A DNA stretch of 17,347 bases from JAHWJR01 sp035942035 (GCA_035942035.1 DASZDK010000044.1:1-17347), one strand, 5' to 3'. Counted from the stretch's first letter, positions 1-6,620 are shown. Numbers and translations: made by a program. The notes: generated by a model from the sequence alone, not told the origin.

Positions 1-246
1 GGGCTCCTGGTCCAGGCCTCCTGCTCGAGTCGCGTGACCGCAGCCGACTTCTACGCCGGCGTCCACCGCGCCGCCGGCGACGCCGGCTACGAGCTGGACG
101 AAGTGCTCCGCAGCGACCACCCGGTGGACCATCCCGTCGGCTTTCCGCAAGGCGCCTACCTGAAGGCACTGTTCGCCCGGGTGCAGCCGCTGCATGGGAG
201 TGGCGCCCCTCCCGATAGAGAAGGTCAGCCCGCCGACACGTCGTAG
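1..246 (+). CDS. C-terminal end of RlmI/RlmK-type class I SAM-dependent 23S rRNA methyltransferase (partial)
   Basis: The gene enters from the left edge in frame 1 and ends at TAG 244-246, so only about 81 C-terminal residues are visible. The family methylates a cytosine of 23S rRNA through a Rossmann-fold domain behind an N-terminal PUA domain, both outside the window. The visible part has the family's C-terminal signature: a hydrophobic strand followed by the SCSS motif (residues 7-10 of the fragment, around the catalytic Cys region), then DHPVGFPQGAYLK, which matches the conserved DHP...P.G.YLK ending. Homologues I recall end soon after FARV, so the last ~20 residues (hydrophilic, Pro/Gly/Asp-rich) look like a species-specific tail. 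That tail overlaps the convergent GNAT gene by 22 bp. The family call is fairly sure; the exact target base is not visible. Confidence 0.8.
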   Translation, partial: GLLVQASCSSRVTAADFYAGVHRAAGDAGYELDEVLRSDHPVDHPVGFPQGAYLKALFARVQPLHGSGAPPDREGQPADTS

Positions 247-668
247 CGGTAGACGTTGGTCTCGCGCTGCTGGAACCCCAGCCGGCGGTACAGCCGGTTC
301 GCCGCCTCCCGTGACGGCCGGGAGGTCAGGTCGACACTACGGGCGCCCCGCTCGGCGGCCAGGGCCAGCGCCGCCCGGCTGAGCGCCTCACCCACGCCGG
401 CGCCGCGCGCCGACTCGTCGACGACCACGTCCTCGATCCACGCTCGCAACCCGGTGGGGATGCGGAACACCACCAGGGTGAGCGACCCGACGATGGACGA
501 CCGGTCGTCTCGGGCCACCAGCAGGACGGTGGCCGGCGAGGCGACGATCTCGGTCAGCTCGGCGTGCGACAGGGCCGGCGCCGAGCGTGAGAGCTGGGGG
601 ACGAGCCGGGCCATGGCGGCGAGCACCTCGGGCGTCGCCTCGGTGACCTCCTCGACGACCGGCGGCAC
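225..668 (-). CDS. GNAT-family N-acetyltransferase
   Basis: Predicted 147-aa acetyl-CoA-dependent N-acyltransferase of the GNAT fold, substrate unknown. Residues ~48-70 form the beta2-beta3 hairpin (VLLVARDD...IVGSLTLVVF). Residues 77-93 form motif A, with the acetyl-CoA pyrophosphate loop as RGAGVG after VVVDESA. Residues 121-131 (EAANRLYRRLGF) are the usual C-terminal helix and strand before a Tyr-rich end. The start GTG at 668 lies 2 bp after the TGA of the CBS-citrate synthase, so the two are almost certainly co-transcribed and translationally coupled. An in-frame CTG two codons upstream overlaps that stop and is less likely, and a later ATG would remove the first strand. The 3' end overlaps the convergent methyltransferase gene (225-246). 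The domain call is firm; the substrate cannot be told from sequence. Confidence 0.87.
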   Translation of the reverse strand: MPPVVEEVTEATPEVLAAMARLVPQLSRSAPALSHAELTEIVASPATVLLVARDDRSSIVGSLTLVVFRIPTGLRAWIEDVVVDESARGAGVGEALSRAALALAAERGARSVDLTSRPSREAANRLYRRLGFQQRETNVYRYDVSAG

Positions 669-670
669 CG

Positions 671-2224
671 TCAGTGGGGGTCGAGCTCGGGGACGGGCTG
701 AGGCGGCGGCGGGCCGACGTAGCGGGCGCTGGGCCGGATGATGCGGTTGTCCGCGGCCTGCTCGAGGATGTTGGCGCACCAACCGATGACCCGGCTGGCG
801 GCGAACGTGGGGGTGAACATGGCGGGGGGAATGCCGCATCGCTCCATGACCACGCCGGCGTAGAACTCGACGTTGGTGTGCAGCTCCCGACCCGGCTTCA
901 GCTCCTCGAGCACCTTGACGATCGTGCGCTCGACGGTGGTGGCGAACCTCACCCGGTCCCCGCCGAGCCGCTCGGCGATGTCCCGCAGCAGCAGCGACCG
1001 GGGGTCGTCGGTCTTGTAGATGCGGTGGCCGAACCCCATGATGCGCCCACCCCCCTCGACCTCTCTGCGGATCCACGCCTCGGCGTCCTCGGGCTGGCCG
1101 ATGGCCTCCAGCATGTCGAGCGCCCGACTGGGGGCACCGCCGTGCAGCGGTCCCGAGAGGGCGCCGATGGCCCCGGCCACGGCGGCGCCCAGATCGGCGC
1201 CGGTGGAGGTGATGACCCGGGCGGTGAACGTGGACACGTTGAAACCGTGATCGACGGTGGAGATCAGGTACTGCTCGACGGCCCGGGCGTGCACGGGATC
1301 CGGTCGCTCGCCGGTGAGCATCCACAAGTAGTTGGCGGCGTGCGCCAGGTCGGGGTCGGGCTGCACCGGCTCTTGCCCCTGGCGCAGCCGGAACAGGGCG
1401 GTGATGAGGGTGGGAACCACGGCGCACAGCCGTACGGCGTCGCGCCGCAGCTCGCCGGCGGTGAGGTCGAGGCTGGGACGGAAGCCCAGCAGGGCGGTGC
1501 TGAGCGACACCGCCGAACGCAGGGCGTCGAGGGGCAGGAACGTCTCGCCGGCGCCGGCCACGGTGGGCAACAGCGGGCGCACGGCGTCGGGGAGGGCCCG
1601 CAGCGTGCGCACCTCGTCGCTGAAGGAGGCTCGTTGGGCGGCGGTGGGAAGCTCCCCCTCGAACAGCAGGTGCCACACGTCCTCGAGCGTGCGCTTCTCG
1701 GCCAGCTCCCGGGCCGAGTACTGCCGGTAGTGGTAGAAGCCCTCCTGGCCTCGCACGTCGCCGATCTCGGTGTCGGCCACGATGACGCCGGCCAGCCCCT
1801 TGGGCGCCTCGATCTCCCCGGGGTGGCGCATGGGTTGCACCTGGGCCACCTTCATGAGGTCCTGCATCGACGCCACGCCCACCAGCCGGCCCTGGTCGAC
1901 CACGGGGATGTGGCGGTACCCCCGCTCGGCCAGATTGGCGAACGCCTGGCCGGCCTCGGCCTCGGGAGGGACGGTGTCGGGGTGCTCCGTCATCCAGTCC
2001 GACACCGGGGTGGCGGTGGCGTCGGTGCCCGAGGCAGCGAAACGGACCAGGTCCCGCTCGGTGAGGATGCCGAGGGGAACCTCGCCCTCGACCACCATGA
2101 CGCAGCTCGCTCGCTCCTTGTCCATGCGCACGGCCACGTCGGCCATGGTCTCGGAGAGCAAGGCGGTGACCGGGGGGGCCATCAGGTCACCGACCGTGCG
2201 CCCCTTGGGTGGTGCCTGGTTCAC
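671..2224 (-). CDS. Citrate synthase with two N-terminal CBS domains (CBS-citrate synthase fusion)
   Basis: Catalyses (or is predicted to catalyse) condensation of acetyl-CoA and oxaloacetate, or propionyl-CoA in the 2-methylcitrate relatives; cytosolic. The 517-aa product has a CBS pair at ~8-65 and ~73-128 (VGDLMAPPV and VSDWMTEHP openings, GILTERDLVRFA, GVASMQDLMK), then a complete citrate synthase domain from ~142 to 505. Catalytic landmarks are DHGFN (H326), GPLHGG (H361) and GFGHRIYKTDDPR (H400). The position normally held by catalytic Asp is Glu453 in NVEFYAG. CBS pairs usually bind adenosyl nucleotides, so allosteric control by energy state is inferred. I chose GTG 2224 because GAGGAG (2231-2236) sits 6 nt upstream; a TTG one codon earlier is too close. 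A TAGACT -10 box lies at 2253-2258. GNAT follows 2 bp downstream. Confidence 0.92.
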   Translation of the reverse strand: MNQAPPKGRTVGDLMAPPVTALLSETMADVAVRMDKERASCVMVVEGEVPLGILTERDLVRFAASGTDATATPVSDWMTEHPDTVPPEAEAGQAFANLAERGYRHIPVVDQGRLVGVASMQDLMKVAQVQPMRHPGEIEAPKGLAGVIVADTEIGDVRGQEGFYHYRQYSARELAEKRTLEDVWHLLFEGELPTAAQRASFSDEVRTLRALPDAVRPLLPTVAGAGETFLPLDALRSAVSLSTALLGFRPSLDLTAGELRRDAVRLCAVVPTLITALFRLRQGQEPVQPDPDLAHAANYLWMLTGERPDPVHARAVEQYLISTVDHGFNVSTFTARVITSTGADLGAAVAGAIGALSGPLHGGAPSRALDMLEAIGQPEDAEAWIRREVEGGGRIMGFGHRIYKTDDPRSLLLRDIAERLGGDRVRFATTVERTIVKVLEELKPGRELHTNVEFYAGVVMERCGIPPAMFTPTFAASRVIGWCANILEQAADNRIIRPSARYVGPPPPQPVPELDPH

Positions 2225-2230
2225 CAACGG

Positions 2231-2236
2231 CTCCTC
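2231..2236 (-). promoter_or_regulatory. Ribosome binding site of the CBS-citrate synthase
   Basis: GAGGAG on the minus strand, 6 nt before GTG 2224 and only 3 nt before the overlapping TTG 2227. The spacing favours the GTG as start. Confidence 0.6.
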
Positions 2237-2252
2237 GGGTCGCGTCGGGCGG

Positions 2253-2258
2253 AGTCTA
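2253..2258 (-). promoter_or_regulatory. Candidate -10 box (TAGACT) of the CBS-citrate synthase
   Basis: TAGACT matches the TANNNT -10 pattern seen before other genes here. It would place transcription start near 2246, giving a leader of about 22 nt that carries the GAGGAG ribosome binding site. No clear -35 box was seen. The citrate synthase could therefore be transcribed independently of hemolysin III upstream. Confidence 0.45.
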
Positions 2259-2281
2259 GGAGCCCCCGCACGGGGCCGGTC

Positions 2282-2371
2282 AGGGTCCGGCGCAGAACTA
2301 CCTGAGCGGTCCTGTGAGGAACCTGCAGGTCAACTACACCCGTTGGTCCACGTAGTTCTGCGCCGGCCCCT
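2282..2371. repeat. Long inverted repeat with palindromic centre (possible terminator, attenuator or small repeat element)
   Basis: Arms 2282-2301 and 2352-2371 are complementary at 19 of 20 positions; the inner 15 (2287-2301 with 2352-2366) are perfect. They enclose a 50-nt loop with a perfect 10-bp palindrome (ACCTGCAGGT, 2321-2330) almost at its centre. A third copy of the arm core, AACTAC at 2332-2337, could pair with 2352-2357 instead of the distal arm, so two exclusive folds are possible. The element begins at the hemolysin III stop codon and lies upstream of the citrate synthase promoter. There is no T-run, so it is not a classical terminator. It could be a transcription-blocking hairpin, an mRNA switch or a dispersed palindromic repeat. 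Confidence 0.6.
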
Positions 2372-3039
2372 CAGGCCGATCGGACCAGCAGCAGGATCAT
2401 GACGTAGTGACAGACGCTCGCCACCACCACCAGCGCGTGCCAGATCTCGTGGTAGCCGAACACGGTCGGGAAGGGGTCGGGGCGATGGCGGGACAACACC
2501 ACCGCACCCACCGTGTACAACAACCCGCCGGCGACGAGCAGCGCCAGCGGGACCGTTCCCAGCCGGCGGGCCAGCGCCGGCAGGATCAGCACCACCGACC
2601 AGCCCATCACCAGGTACAGCGAGTTCCCGGTCAGGACAGCCTCGTGGCGGAAGAGCTTCAGCGCCACGCCCACCAGCGCCGCCGCCCACACCACCGAGAG
2701 CGTCACCGTGCGCAGGGCCCCGTCGAGCAGCAGCAGGCACACCGGCGTGTACGTGCCGGCGATGAGCACGAAGATCACCGAGTGGTCGAGCCGGCGCATC
2801 CACTGCCGGGACTGCAGGCTGTGCGCCAGCCGGTGGTAGGCGGCGCTCGTGCCGAACAGGGCAGTGAGGCTGACGGCGTAGACGACCGCACCCACCCTGG
2901 CCGAGGGGCTGCGGGCGGCGGCCACCAGAGCCAGTCCCGCCGGAATGGAGAGGAAGAACATGAACTGGTGGAGGCGGCCCCGCAGTCGGGGCCGCACCGC
3001 CGTCAGCACCTCCCGCAGGGCCTCGGAGGGCTCGTTCAC
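2371..3039 (-). CDS. Hemolysin III / TrhA (PAQR-family) membrane protein
   Basis: Polytopic inner-membrane protein of 222 aa, the usual family length, with about seven hydrophobic segments from residue ~24 to 220. The PAQR/hemolysin III signatures are all present: SAAYHRLAHS with Ser65 and His69, LDHSVIFVLIAGTYTP with Asp85 and His86, and the C-terminal GYHEIWHALVVVASVCHY with His197, His201 and His211. In eukaryotic PAQR receptors the equivalent residues bind zinc and form a hydrolase-like site. Bacterial members have been linked to membrane-lipid homeostasis; haemolysis is a historical label. The start is GTG 3039, 8 nt after a TAGCTT -10 box, which suggests a leaderless mRNA. It is divergent from the PAC2 gene across 59 bp, and a large inverted repeat follows its stop codon. 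Confidence 0.93.
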   Translation of the reverse strand: MNEPSEALREVLTAVRPRLRGRLHQFMFFLSIPAGLALVAAARSPSARVGAVVYAVSLTALFGTSAAYHRLAHSLQSRQWMRRLDHSVIFVLIAGTYTPVCLLLLDGALRTVTLSVVWAAALVGVALKLFRHEAVLTGNSLYLVMGWSVVLILPALARRLGTVPLALLVAGGLLYTVGAVVLSRHRPDPFPTVFGYHEIWHALVVVASVCHYVMILLLVRSA

Positions 3040-3047
3040 GGGCAGTC

Positions 3048-3053
3048 AAGCTA
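3048..3053 (-). promoter_or_regulatory. -10 box (TAGCTT), leaderless promoter of hemolysin III
   Basis: TAGCTT fits TANNNT and ends 8 nt before GTG 3039, so the transcript would begin at or next to the start codon. No Shine-Dalgarno sequence is present between them. Confidence 0.55.
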
Positions 3054-3085
3054 CCAACCGGCCCGGCAGAACAGCGGCGCACCGT

Positions 3086-3091
3086 TAGCCT
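3086..3091 (+). promoter_or_regulatory. -10 box (TAGCCT), leaderless promoter of the PAC2-family gene
   Basis: TAGCCT fits TANNNT and ends 7 nt before ATG 3099. No ribosome binding site lies between, as expected for a leaderless mRNA. Confidence 0.6.
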
Positions 3092-3098
3092 CGACGCC

Positions 3099-3938
3099 AT
3101 GGACCACGTCCGCTGGGCCAGCCGCCCACGGCCGGACAAGCCGGTGGTGATCGCCGCCTTCGAAGGGTGGAACGACGCCGGTGACGCCGCCACCACCGCG
3201 GCCCGCTGGGTGCGGGACCGGTGGGCGCCCGACCTCCTGGCCGAGATCGACGCCGAGGAGTTCTACGACTTCACCGCCACACGCCCCCGCGTCCAGCTCA
3301 CCGATGACGGGAAACGGGAGATCGAGTGGCCCGCCAACACCTTCACCGTGGGCAGCGCCGGCAACATCGACACTGTCGTGCTCCTTGGCAATGAGCCCCA
3401 GCTGCGGTGGCGGACGTTCTGCCGCCAGATCGTCGAGGTGGCCGAGGCACTCGACGCCCGGCTGGTGCTGACCCTCGGGGCCCTCCTCGCCGAGGTGCCC
3501 CACACCCGGCCCACCTCGGTGGTCGGCACCGCCGTCGACCAGGAGCTCATCGACCGCCTCGACCTCGCCCGGTCGACCTACGAGGGCCCGACGGGGATCG
3601 TGGGCGTGCTCCAGGACGCCTGTGCAGGCGCCGGGCTCGCCTCCGCCTCGCTGTGGGCCGCCGTCCCCGCCTACGTGCCCGGGGCGCCGTCGCCCAAGGC
3701 GGCGCTGGCGCTGGTGGAGCGCACCGCCGAGGTGCTGGGGGTCGCCGTCGTGGCGACCGACCTGGACATCGCCGCCGCCGCCTACGAGCGCCAGGTCAGT
3801 GAGGTCGTCGTCGACGACGACGAGATGACGGAGTACGTCCAAGGGCTCGAGGAGCGCTTCGACAACGACGAGGGCGTCACCTCCGCCTCGCTGATGGAAG
3901 AGGTCGAGCGCTTCCTGCGCGACCACCCGGACGACTGA
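3099..3938 (+). CDS. PAC2-family protein (proteasome-assembly-chaperone-like)
   Basis: 279-aa cytosolic protein of the PAC2 family, whose eukaryotic members chaperone 20S proteasome assembly. Actinobacterial members are conserved, but their role is not firmly established. The family start is clear: PVVIAAFEGWNDAGDAAT at residues 15-32. Then come a Rossmann-like alpha/beta core (VVLLGNEPQLRW near residue 92, LVLTLGALLAEVPHTRP near 122), the YVPGAPSPKAALAL segment near 197 and an acidic C-terminal helical tail. The start ATG 3099 lies 7 nt after a -10 box, so translation is probably leaderless. The gene is divergent from hemolysin III, and sodC follows on the same strand after 48 bp with its own -10 box. 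No proteasome gene is visible here, so the link to proteasomes is from family name only. Confidence 0.9.
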   Translation: MDHVRWASRPRPDKPVVIAAFEGWNDAGDAATTAARWVRDRWAPDLLAEIDAEEFYDFTATRPRVQLTDDGKREIEWPANTFTVGSAGNIDTVVLLGNEPQLRWRTFCRQIVEVAEALDARLVLTLGALLAEVPHTRPTSVVGTAVDQELIDRLDLARSTYEGPTGIVGVLQDACAGAGLASASLWAAVPAYVPGAPSPKAALALVERTAEVLGVAVVATDLDIAAAAYERQVSEVVVDDDEMTEYVQGLEERFDNDEGVTSASLMEEVERFLRDHPDD

Positions 3939-3973
3939 CGCAGGCCAACCGGCGCCGGCGCCGGGCTGCCGCC

Positions 3974-3979
3974 TACGCT
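3974..3979 (+). promoter_or_regulatory. -10 box (TACGCT), leaderless promoter of the SodC gene
   Basis: TACGCT fits TANNNT and ends 7 nt before ATG 3987, with no ribosome binding site between. It gives sodC its own promoter apart from the PAC2 gene. Confidence 0.6.
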
Positions 3980-3986
3980 GCGCGCC

Positions 3987-4583
3987 ATGCGCCGTTCACA
4001 CGCCGTCATCGTGCTCGCCCTCGCTGTCCTGGTCGCCGGCTGCGGCGAGGACGCCACCGATCCTGCCGCATCGTCGGAGCAGTCCCGCGAGGGCGCCATC
4101 GAGGTGACCATGGCCAACGCCGACGGTGACGACGTGGGCACGGTCACCCTGGTTCCCGAGGAGGGCAAGATCCGCGTGGAGGCCGAGCTCGAGGGTCTCG
4201 AGCCGGGCTTCCACGGCTTCCACGTGCACGACACCGGCCGGTGCGAGCCCGAGGCGCCCGAAGGTGCCTTCACCACGGCCAAAGGTCATCTCGCCGGCGG
4301 CGGCAACGTCCACGGCGAGCACGCCGGCGACATGCCCAGCCTCTACGTGACCGAGGACGGCAGGGCGTCGCTCAACGTCCTCCTCGACCGCTTCGCCCCG
4401 AGAGAACTGCTGGCCGACGACGGCGCCGCCATCATGGTGCACGGCGACCCGGACAACTTCGCCCACGTGCCCGACCGCTACACGTCCTCGGAGGCGGAGG
4501 AGCCGGGGCCCGACGAGGACACCCGCAAGACCGGCGACGCCGGGGCGCGAGTGGCCTGCGGCGTCATCGGCACGGGGACCTGA
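3987..4583 (+). CDS. sodC: Cu/Zn superoxide dismutase lipoprotein (SodC)
   Basis: Converts superoxide to oxygen and peroxide on the outer face of the membrane. The 198-aa product starts with a lipoprotein signal peptide: positive start, hydrophobic residues 6-17, lipobox LVAGC with Cys19. A short Ser/Glu/Asp-rich linker follows, then the SOD beta-barrel from ~36. All metal ligands can be assigned: His79 and His81 (GFHVH) for copper, His101 bridging (KGHLAGG), His109, His112 and Asp115 (VHGEHAGD) for zinc, and His152 (MVHGDPDNF) for copper. Cys86 (GRCEP) and Cys191 (VACGVI) match the conserved disulfide, and GDAGARVACGVIG is the family's C-terminal signature. Nothing is missing, so an active enzyme is expected. 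It is convergent with the M1-like peptidase gene, 23 bp away. Confidence 0.95.
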   Translation: MRRSHAVIVLALAVLVAGCGEDATDPAASSEQSREGAIEVTMANADGDDVGTVTLVPEEGKIRVEAELEGLEPGFHGFHVHDTGRCEPEAPEGAFTTAKGHLAGGGNVHGEHAGDMPSLYVTEDGRASLNVLLDRFAPRELLADDGAAIMVHGDPDNFAHVPDRYTSSEAEEPGPDEDTRKTGDAGARVACGVIGTGT

Positions 4584-4600
4584 CGCCGGTCGTCCCCAAA

Positions 4601-4614
4601 CCCCGGCTACGGGG
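4601..4614. terminator. Small hairpin between convergent sodC and M1-peptidase genes
   Basis: CCCCG-GCTA-CGGGG, a 5-bp GC stem with a 4-nt loop, spans the peptidase stop codon (TAG, 4609-4607). It is placed for bidirectional termination between convergent genes but is short and has no T-run. Confidence 0.3.
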
Positions 4615-6067
4615 AGATGCCGGCGCCGGCCAGGACCCCCGGCGCCTCGGGAAAGACCCGGGCGAGGGCAGCGACCACGTCACCGGACCGGGCCACGCCG
4701 AAGGCGTTGGTGGCCACGAAGTGGCGCAGGGCGCAGTCCACCCGGTCGGGGTCGCCGAGGGCGGCCAGCGCCTGGGCCGGCTGCACGTAGGTCCCCCGGT
4801 AGTAACTGTCCTGGTGGGTCTCCCAGTAGGTCATGGGCTCGCCCGCCCGGCCCTGGGCCGGCGCCGGAATCCCCTTGCCGGCCACCTCTGCCAGGCTGCC
4901 CTCGAACCGGGCCTCGGCCCACGTGGCCAGGCCCTCGTCGATCCACGGGTCGCGGCCCTGGTTGTTGCCCACCAGCGAGTAGAACCACAGGTGCGCCACC
5001 TCGTGGGACGTGGTGCGCCCGATGGTGCCCGGGCCTTGCATGACATGGCCCGGGTACTCGAGGCCACCCGACAGGCCCGGGGTCAGGGCCAGCGTGTGGG
5101 CCGGATAGGGATAGGGGCCGAAGCGGCGGGAGAAGTCCTCCATCGAGCGCACCACCCGGTCGAGGTAGGCGCCGGCATCGTCGTCGAGCCCGTCGTGCAC
5201 GCCCACCGTCACCTTCACCGGCCAAGGGGCGTGGGCCACGCCCTCGGCGGTGCGGAACCGTCCCACCGACACGGCGACGTCCCGCACGGCGAGGGCCTCC
5301 CACCGCCCCGCCTCCGGCACACCGGAGGCCAGCACCGAGAGGCCGTCGGGCACGGTCACCGAGTACGAGAAGTCGGCCACCGGGGCAGTGGACGCCTCGC
5401 CGAACACCGAGGTGGCCGGCTCCAGAGCCCAACCCACGCCCGGCTCCCACGCCAGGATGGGGAAGAACGAGCCCAGGCGCACGGCGCCGTCCTGGACGGC
5501 GAGCCGGTCGTTGGACGGACCGGGCAGGGTCAGCCGCCAGGGCACGGTCGCCTCCACGGCCTCACCCGGCTGCAGCGGAGGGTCGAGGGGCACGACCAGG
5601 GTGGTGGGGTCGGGCTGTGAGGTGGCCACCGGCGCGCTCGACCCGAGGAAGACGGGGCCGGCGTCCAGGTGGGCGCCGGCGGCGGCCGGGCGGGGCCCGT
5701 TGGGCCACAGCCGGAAGACCAGGCGGTCGGTGGGCAGGTCAGGGCTGAACCGCACGGTGAGGCGCCCGTCGACCGCGTCCAGGCCGGGCAGCACCCGCAC
5801 GTCCATGGCGTAGCGGGGGCGCGCCGGGTCGGGCGGGGCCTGGGCGGGCACGGCCGGGCAGTCGCCCGAGGGCGGAAGGGGGCCGGCCTGGGGCAGGCCG
5901 GCCGTGGTCGTCGTGGTGGAGGCCTCCTCGGGCGACGGCGGCGACGGCGCGGACCCTGCGGTCCCGTCCGTGGACCCGTCCCGAGCCAGGTCGTCGCCGG
6001 CGCCGCTGGCGCACGCTGCCGCCACCACGGCCAGGACCACGAAGAGGGCGAGGCGGAGGGGGCGCAC
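4607..6067 (-). CDS. Secreted lipoprotein M1-family (gluzincin) metallopeptidase
   Basis: Predicted zinc aminopeptidase-like enzyme anchored outside the cell, 486 aa. Signal peptide at 1-18 with lipobox AAACA (Cys19), then a Thr/Pro/Ser-rich linker to ~80. An N-terminal beta domain (~85-270) precedes the catalytic domain, which contains GGLEYPG (334-340, in place of the exopeptidase GxMEN motif), HEVAH (355-359) and WIDEGLATWAE with Glu378. The HExxH-18-E spacing is that of M1. SYYRGTYV (421-428) holds the candidate transition-state Tyr. It ends soon after the catalytic domain, shorter than classical PepN-type M1 enzymes of ~850 aa, as in short bacterial members. GTG 6067 is preceded by CAGGAT 8 nt upstream, a possible leaderless promoter. 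It is divergent from the unknown gene at 6135. The substrate is unknown. Confidence 0.9.
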   Translation of the reverse strand: MRPLRLALFVVLAVVAAACASGAGDDLARDGSTDGTAGSAPSPPSPEEASTTTTTAGLPQAGPLPPSGDCPAVPAQAPPDPARPRYAMDVRVLPGLDAVDGRLTVRFSPDLPTDRLVFRLWPNGPRPAAAGAHLDAGPVFLGSSAPVATSQPDPTTLVVPLDPPLQPGEAVEATVPWRLTLPGPSNDRLAVQDGAVRLGSFFPILAWEPGVGWALEPATSVFGEASTAPVADFSYSVTVPDGLSVLASGVPEAGRWEALAVRDVAVSVGRFRTAEGVAHAPWPVKVTVGVHDGLDDDAGAYLDRVVRSMEDFSRRFGPYPYPAHTLALTPGLSGGLEYPGHVMQGPGTIGRTTSHEVAHLWFYSLVGNNQGRDPWIDEGLATWAEARFEGSLAEVAGKGIPAPAQGRAGEPMTYWETHQDSYYRGTYVQPAQALAALGDPDRVDCALRHFVATNAFGVARSGDVVAALARVFPEAPGVLAGAGISP

Positions 6068-6075
6068 GGGGCGTC

Positions 6076-6081
6076 ATCCTG
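6076..6081 (-). promoter_or_regulatory. Weak -10 box (CAGGAT) of the M1-like metallopeptidase
   Basis: CAGGAT keeps the second-position A and last-position T of the -10 pattern and ends 8 nt before GTG 6067. It is weaker than the TANNNT boxes in the window. An AGGATG overlap could mislead start callers, but that ATG is out of frame. Confidence 0.35.
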
Positions 6082-6121
6082 GCAGGAGGTCCGCGCGACC
6101 GGGCCGCGGCCGTGGCGCGTC

Positions 6122-6127
6122 TACCGT
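6122..6127 (+). promoter_or_regulatory. -10 box (TACCGT), leaderless promoter of the gene at 6135
   Basis: TACCGT fits TANNNT and ends 7 nt before GTG 6135, with no ribosome binding site between. It is the main reason for choosing this start. Confidence 0.55.
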
Positions 6128-6134
6128 CGGGCCC

Positions 6135-6611
6135 GTGGCGGAGCGAGTGGCGGCGTGCGTGTGGCGGAGCCGGCCCGAGCTGGTGGTGGAGCTCGACCAG
6201 CGCTTCGGTGAGCCGGTCGACGCCTACGTGAACGGCTCGCAGGTGTGGCTGCTCGACAACGGCCCGCGCGGCGCCACGCTGGAGTGGCGGCTCCATCCCG
6301 TGGCCGGCTTCCGGCGGCCCCCGAGCCTGACGACCTACGACCTGTTCCCGGCCGTGGCCCTGGCCCTGGCCAACGGAGAGGGGCCGCCGGCGCCGCCCCA
6401 GGAGCTGTGGGGTGGCCTGGAGGCGTTCAGCGTCTACGGCGACGAGTTGGAGCCGGCGCCGCTGGCCGCCGCCGCCGGCGCCGCCCTGGGCCTGCCCCCC
6501 GATGCCAGCGGGCTGGTGGACCACGCCGCCGTGGGCGACCGCTGGGAGACCACCAGCGGGCAGTTCTGCATCGTCACCGCCCTGCTGGAGCAACTCGCCG
6601 AGAGCCCATGA
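6135..6611 (+). CDS. Hypothetical protein, 158 aa, no recognised domain
   Basis: I do not recognise this protein. It is soluble in appearance, without a signal peptide or membrane segment. Residues 1-60 look alpha/beta with Trp at 10, 38 and 51 (LVVELDQRFGEPVDAYVNGSQVWLL). Residues ~80-95 are Pro-rich, and an Ala-rich helix (108-120) precedes DASGLVDHAAVGDRWETTSGQFCIVTALLEQL. The frame stays open far upstream, so the start rests on the TACCGT box 7 nt before GTG 6135 and on the divergent M1-peptidase gene ending the usable space. The TGA lies 9 bp from the stop of the convergent NUDIX gene. Its amino-acid composition is balanced (not Arg/Pro-only like the shadow frames), which supports a real gene. 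Function unknown. Confidence 0.72.
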   Translation: MAERVAACVWRSRPELVVELDQRFGEPVDAYVNGSQVWLLDNGPRGATLEWRLHPVAGFRRPPSLTTYDLFPAVALALANGEGPPAPPQELWGGLEAFSVYGDELEPAPLAAAAGAALGLPPDASGLVDHAAVGDRWETTSGQFCIVTALLEQLAESP

Positions 6612-6620
6612 CCCGCCGGC

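Noticed and set aside
225..1676. 483-aa minus strand ORF as a single long GNAT fusion protein
   Set aside because: The first ~335 residues are a frame-shifted shadow of the citrate synthase (Arg/Pro/Ala-rich); only the last ~147 aa, from GTG 668, form a GNAT domain.
674..2305. 543-aa + strand ORF antisense to the citrate synthase
   Set aside because: Its translation is Gly/Arg/His/Val-rich low-complexity sequence without domain motifs, and the minus strand holds a full CBS-citrate synthase. It is open only because of the high GC content.
3804..3821. Perfect 18-bp palindrome (GTC)3(GAC)3
   Set aside because: It lies inside the PAC2 gene and simply encodes VVVDDD with GC-preferred codons; coding constraint explains it.
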